From an uncultured Clostridia bacterium (GTDB lineage Bacteria > Bacillota > Clostridia > Christensenellales > UBA1242), in NCBI GenBank assembly GCA_937911885.1, contig CALDPW010000049.1, forward strand, positions 1 through 8,755: DNA of 8,755 nt. The letters run 5' to 3'. The notes below the pieces were generated by a model. That model ran no database searches. It was not told the DNA's origin and saw only the letters and a program-made list of their open reading frames with translations. Numbering within the stretch: the stretch's first letter is position 1; every line of letters begins with the position of its first letter. Shown one piece after another: positions 6,146 through 8,755 of this stretch. Made by a program: the position numbers and the translations under genes.

Positions 6146-7891
6146 ATGGCAAAAGATAAAAATAAAAAACCTTTTAATGTATTAAGTAAAAAAGGTTTAA
6201 TGACACTTGCGTTAGCTGGTGTTATGGTTGTTAGTCCATTTGTGTTAACCGGTTGTGGAGAGGCTGGCCCTAAAGGTGATACTGGTGCAACAGGTGCTCA
6301 AGGTACTGTGGGTAAAAGTGCATACGAGATTGCTGTTGATAATGGGTTTACTGGAACAGTGCAAGAATGGCTACAAAGTTTAAAGGGTTCAAACGGAACC
6401 AATGGTTACACACACGTAAAATATGCAAACTCTATGCCTGATTCAGATGACGATATTTTAGCATCAGGAACAGGGGCCTATATTGGTATTTGCAATGGAA
6501 CAAGCGAAACAGCACCTACAAACTATAATGCATATACATGGCACAAAATTAAAGGTGATACACCAAGTATTTCTTTTGATGGCGAAGGATTTATTATTCT
6601 TGATGGTGTAAAAACTAATATTTGCATTTATGAAGCAGAAATCGAACAAGAAATTGTATATAATGCAACAACTTATTCTAATTATGAATATGTAAAAAAA
6701 CAAGGTAATGCTTTAGGAGCAAATGATGCAAATACCCCTTTAAGAACATCTATATGGTATCCTTACAAATTTAAAGCTGGCACAACATTTAAATGCGTGG
6801 GGGATGATGTAACTTATAACTACGGTTTTTCTATTTCTTCCGATGGTGTTAATTTTGATGCAAGAGAAGTTCCTGGTTTGGCTGAAGATACTGGCTGGAT
6901 TTCTAGCATAACACCATCAGGAGGCTTAAACCTTGGAACTAGTGCAATTAAACATCAATATAACCAAGATACAAAAACTTTAACTTTATTTAGAGATTCA
7001 TATGTAAGAATTAATTTCAGCACAGCAGACCAAGAAGGACCAATTACACCTGATACTCAAGATTGGGAAAAATATTTTGAAATTAATGGTTCAATTTTAG
7101 TTGATTCCGATACAGTTCATATCACACCGGATAGATCTGAAGAAGTTAATAGTTATGGTATGAATTCAATTGCTCTTATGGGTTATTCTGCCGAAGCTCC
7201 AGAAAACACACTTTCTGCAGTTAGATTAGCGCATGAAAAAGGCTTTGATATGGTTTCATGCGATGTATCGTTTACTAGCGATGGCGTTGGTGTGTTATTA
7301 CACGATGACACAATTGACAGAACATCTAATGGAACAGGTAATATTGCAGATATGACACTTGCACAAGTTAAAGAATTTGACTTTGGTATTAAGAAAGGTG
7401 CTGCATATGCCAATGAAGAAATTCCTACATTTGAAGAATTTATTAAAGTATGTAAATATATGGCAATTCACCCTTACATTCAAGTTAAGAGCAGTGCAAC
7501 ACAAGCAAACATCGAAAGTTTAGTTACAACTGTGTTCAGAAGCGGAATGTTAAATAAAGTTACTTGGGTTTCTTCTGATATTGATGTTTTAACAGCTATT
7601 AATCAATTAAATGCTAAAGCAAGATTAGGATATGCAACTGAAACTATTACAACTGATCAAATTGCAGAATTAAAAGCTTTAAAATCAGAAACAAATAGTG
7701 TGTTCTTCTATGCTAATAACGCAGGTTTAATTGTTTCGGTTGTTGATATTTGTATCACCGAATTCCTTCCAATTGAAGTATATGGTGCAAATGAAGTAAC
7801 AGACATCGAAAACTTACACCCTTATATTACTGGTGTTGCAAGCCCAGATAAACTTGCTGGACAAATTTTATATGATAAATATATGAAATAA
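6146..7891 (+). CDS. Surface lipoprotein with collagen-like stretch and a degenerate (probably inactive) GDPD domain
   Basis: A 581-aa paralogue of the preceding protein with the same layout: lipobox LTGC with Cys 37, six Gly-X-Y triplets (41-58), the SAYE...EWLQSLKG module, the YTHVKYA to WHKIKG module (88-137), a central domain (about 168-314) and a GDPD-like fold (about 339-579). The reading frame is intact. The catalytic positions are not: HRG is LMG (344-346), the Glu of ExD is Ser 371 (D373 kept), the Glu of ExK is Gln 446 (K448 kept), and the late TVDN motif reads GANE (547-550). Only the HDD histidine (386), D373 and K448 remain. It is therefore predicted not to hydrolyse phosphodiesters and may instead bind a ligand, or partner or regulate the active copy; that role is inference. 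Flanking GDPD sequence such as APENTL and GVGVLLHDDTIDRT is well kept, which argues for retained folding rather than random decay. Confidence 0.87.
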   Translation: MAKDKNKKPFNVLSKKGLMTLALAGVMVVSPFVLTGCGEAGPKGDTGATGAQGTVGKSAYEIAVDNGFTGTVQEWLQSLKGSNGTNGYTHVKYANSMPDSDDDILASGTGAYIGICNGTSETAPTNYNAYTWHKIKGDTPSISFDGEGFIILDGVKTNICIYEAEIEQEIVYNATTYSNYEYVKKQGNALGANDANTPLRTSIWYPYKFKAGTTFKCVGDDVTYNYGFSISSDGVNFDAREVPGLAEDTGWISSITPSGGLNLGTSAIKHQYNQDTKTLTLFRDSYVRINFSTADQEGPITPDTQDWEKYFEINGSILVDSDTVHITPDRSEEVNSYGMNSIALMGYSAEAPENTLSAVRLAHEKGFDMVSCDVSFTSDGVGVLLHDDTIDRTSNGTGNIADMTLAQVKEFDFGIKKGAAYANEEIPTFEEFIKVCKYMAIHPYIQVKSSATQANIESLVTTVFRSGMLNKVTWVSSDIDVLTAINQLNAKARLGYATETITTDQIAELKALKSETNSVFFYANNAGLIVSVVDICITEFLPIEVYGANEVTDIENLHPYITGVASPDKLAGQILYDKYMK

Positions 7892-7912
7892 AACCATAAA
7901 CAATAATTCTAT

Positions 7913-7943
7913 AAAAAGAGTGGAACTTTTCCACTCTTTTTTT
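7913..7943 (+). terminator. Intrinsic terminator after the GDPD lipoprotein pair
   Basis: AAAAAGAGTGGAA (7913-7925) pairs perfectly with TTCCACTCTTTTT (7929-7941) around a three-base loop, and the T run continues to 7943. It lies 21 bases after the stop codon. This is the strongest hairpin in the window and closes the two-gene unit. Confidence 0.92.
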
Positions 7944-7968
7944 GCACATAGGATAAATAGTAAACAAT

Positions 7969-7997
7969 TTGGTTGGAGGTTTTTTGTTTTTTATGAT
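7969..7997 (+). promoter_or_regulatory. Tentative promoter of the Nudix gene
   Basis: TTGGTT (7969-7974, a weak -35) is followed after 17 bases by TATGAT (7992-7997, five of six to the -10 consensus), 32 bases before the start codon. Because the gene lies between two terminators it needs its own promoter, and this is the best candidate I can see. Confidence 0.4.
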
Positions 7998-8029
7998 AAA
8001 TTATTTATGTTAATAAAAAGGGGATTTAT

Positions 8030-8488
8030 ATGGGGGAAAAAAGAGTTAGAGCAAGAGCTATTATAATTCACGATAACCAAATTGTTTCAATGTATCGTGA
8101 ACGTGAAGGCAGAATTTTTTATACATTTCCTGGTGGGGGAATGGAGCCAAACGAAACAGAGGAAGAATGTGTTAAACGTGAAGTTTTAGAAGAATTTGGT
8201 ATTGTGGTTAATCCAATTAAAAAAGTTTATGTTTACGAAAATCAAAGCAGTGTTGAACATTTTTATGTTGCTGAATGGGTTTCGGGGCAATTTGGATCTG
8301 GTGTTGGGGAAGAATATCAGGCAGATAGAAACAATGGCGTTTACCAACCAAAATTTATTGATATTAAAGATATTCCAAATTTACCACTTATGCCACCTGA
8401 AATAGCAATGGTGTTTTATGATGACTATATGATAAATGGCAAAGAATTAACAAACAACATAAAATATATTTATGGCGAAATAAAATAA
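8030..8488 (+). CDS. Nudix hydrolase family protein
   Basis: A 152-aa cytoplasmic protein of the Nudix family, which hydrolyses nucleoside diphosphates linked to another group (NTPs, ADP-ribose, nucleotide sugars, capped RNA and others). The Nudix box is a perfect match to GX5EX7REUXEEXGU at residues 36-58: G36, E42, R50-E51, E54-E55, G57. It sits after the usual beta-strands (RVRARAIIIHDNQIVSM) and the FPGGG turn. The length is typical of a single-domain member. Nothing outside the box fixes the substrate, so no gene name is given. The start is supported by AAGGGGA a few bases upstream of the ATG at 8030. The gene stands alone between two terminators, so its neighbours give little functional hint. 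Confidence 0.93.
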   Translation: MGEKRVRARAIIIHDNQIVSMYREREGRIFYTFPGGGMEPNETEEECVKREVLEEFGIVVNPIKKVYVYENQSSVEHFYVAEWVSGQFGSGVGEEYQADRNNGVYQPKFIDIKDIPNLPLMPPEIAMVFYDDYMINGKELTNNIKYIYGEIK

Positions 8489-8512
8489 AAAAAGAGCAGT
8501 GGCTCTTTTTTT
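8487..8512 (+). terminator. Intrinsic terminator of the Nudix gene
   Basis: GAGC (8494-8497) pairs with GCTC (8502-8505) around the loop AGTG, and the stem is extended by seven A (8487-8493) against seven T (8506-8512). It overlaps the last two bases of the Nudix stop codon. Confidence 0.85.
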
Positions 8513-8572
8513 GTTTAAATTTATGCAAAGTTAACATAAAGTTGCTATATTGTGCTACATCTTTGTAACCAT

Positions 8573-8601
8573 TTGCTCACAAACTTTATTTTTGGTATAA
8601 T
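8573..8601 (+). promoter_or_regulatory. Promoter of the trkA-type gene
   Basis: A perfect -10 box TATAAT (8596-8601) lies 17 bases after TTGCTC (8573-8578), a partial -35. It is 25 bases upstream of the start codon and downstream of the Nudix terminator, so the transcript has a short leader. Confidence 0.7.
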
Positions 8602-8626
8602 ACATATTGCTAAACAAGGAGGCTTT

Positions 8627-8755
8627 ATGAAAATTATTATTATTGGTGGGGGTAAAGTTGGCAAAACAATTGCTCAATACCTAACCAAAGAAGGACACAA
8701 AATAACTATTATTGAAAAGAACAAGCAACTGTTAGATGCATTGCTAAATTCCTAT
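8627..8755 (+). CDS. trkA: TrkA-type potassium-uptake regulatory protein, N-terminal part (3' end outside window)
   Basis: The first 43 residues of a cytoplasmic nucleotide-binding (RCK/KTN) subunit of a Trk/Ktr potassium transporter. The dinucleotide-binding fold begins at once: MKIIIIGGGKVGKTIA contains the GxGxxG loop (G7, G9, G12), and the second strand ends ITIIEKN with the acidic residue E30 expected to contact the nucleotide ribose. The start is well fixed by a consensus AAGGAGG at 8616-8622, four bases before the ATG. The N-terminal similarity to TrkA is strong, but the fragment cannot separate TrkA from shorter KtrA-type proteins, and any partner membrane gene lies outside the window. 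Confidence 0.82.
   Translation, partial: MKIIIIGGGKVGKTIAQYLTKEGHKITIIEKNKQLLDALLNSY

Larger units (their letters stand above)
4355..7891 (+). repeat. Tandem gene duplication: two paralogous GDPD lipoproteins
   Basis: The genes at 4355-6103 and 6146-7891 encode proteins of 582 and 581 aa that align end to end. The leaders differ at only three of the first 37 residues (positions 7, 19 and 33). A 21-base stretch in the GDPD domain is identical in both (5399-5419 and 7193-7213). Divergence is larger in the central domain and at catalytic positions. No mobile-element ends or target repeats flank the pair. Confidence 0.9.

Noticed and set aside
6146..7891. Second GDPD gene as a pseudogene
   Set aside because: The frame is intact, the ribosome site is strong, a terminator follows, and non-catalytic motifs are conserved. 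The changes are replacements at the active site, not stops or frameshifts.
8536..8589. 8-bp inverted repeat ATAAAGTT / AACTTTAT upstream of trkA
   Set aside because: The arms are short, AT-rich and 38 bases apart, which is expected by chance in this composition.

Overview
The window is AT-rich (clearly low GC) and every gene lies on the + strand. It fits a low-GC Gram-positive (Bacillota-like) bacterium, probably an uncultured anaerobe or gut lineage. The reasons are the division/cell-wall (dcw) gene order, purine-rich Shine-Dalgarno sites, lipoprotein signals, and normal use of TGA as a stop (it ends mraY at 1741-1743) with TGG for tryptophan, which argues against a Mycoplasma-type code. The taxonomic placement is inference only.

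Region 1 (1-4241) is a tightly packed peptidoglycan-precursor and septation operon: the 3' part of murE, then mraY, murD and ftsW, with junctions of -1, +8 and -7 bp. MurE adds the third stem-peptide residue, MurD adds D-Glu, MraY makes lipid I at the membrane, and FtsW is the SEDS glycan polymerase of the divisome. murF is not between murE and mraY, and the run ends after ftsW in a hairpin terminator that overlaps the ftsW stop codon, so murG does not follow as it usually does. The MurE signature motifs are unusual.

Region 2 (4241-7943) is the accessory part. A 20-bp perfect palindrome, a TTGACA-type promoter and a tandem 8-bp repeat precede two tandem paralogous genes for large surface lipoproteins of 582 and 581 aa. 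Each has a lipobox signal peptide, a short collagen-like Gly-X-Y stretch followed by a SAYE...EWL..SLKG module, a module ending in W(Y/H)KIKG, an unrecognised probably beta-rich central domain, and a C-terminal glycerophosphodiester phosphodiesterase (GDPD) domain. The first copy keeps the GDPD catalytic residues. The second has lost most of them (HRG to LMG, ExD to SxD, ExK to QxK), so it looks like a pseudoenzyme made next to an active partner. The non-signal modules recall phage tail-fibre/receptor-binding proteins, although here they are fused to a lipoprotein signal. A strong hairpin terminator closes this unit.

Region 3 (7944-8755) holds a single-gene Nudix hydrolase unit with its own terminator, then the promoter and first 43 codons of a trkA-type potassium-uptake regulator that runs off the window. 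No RNA genes, CRISPR arrays, insertion sequences or non-coding stretches over 300 bases were seen.
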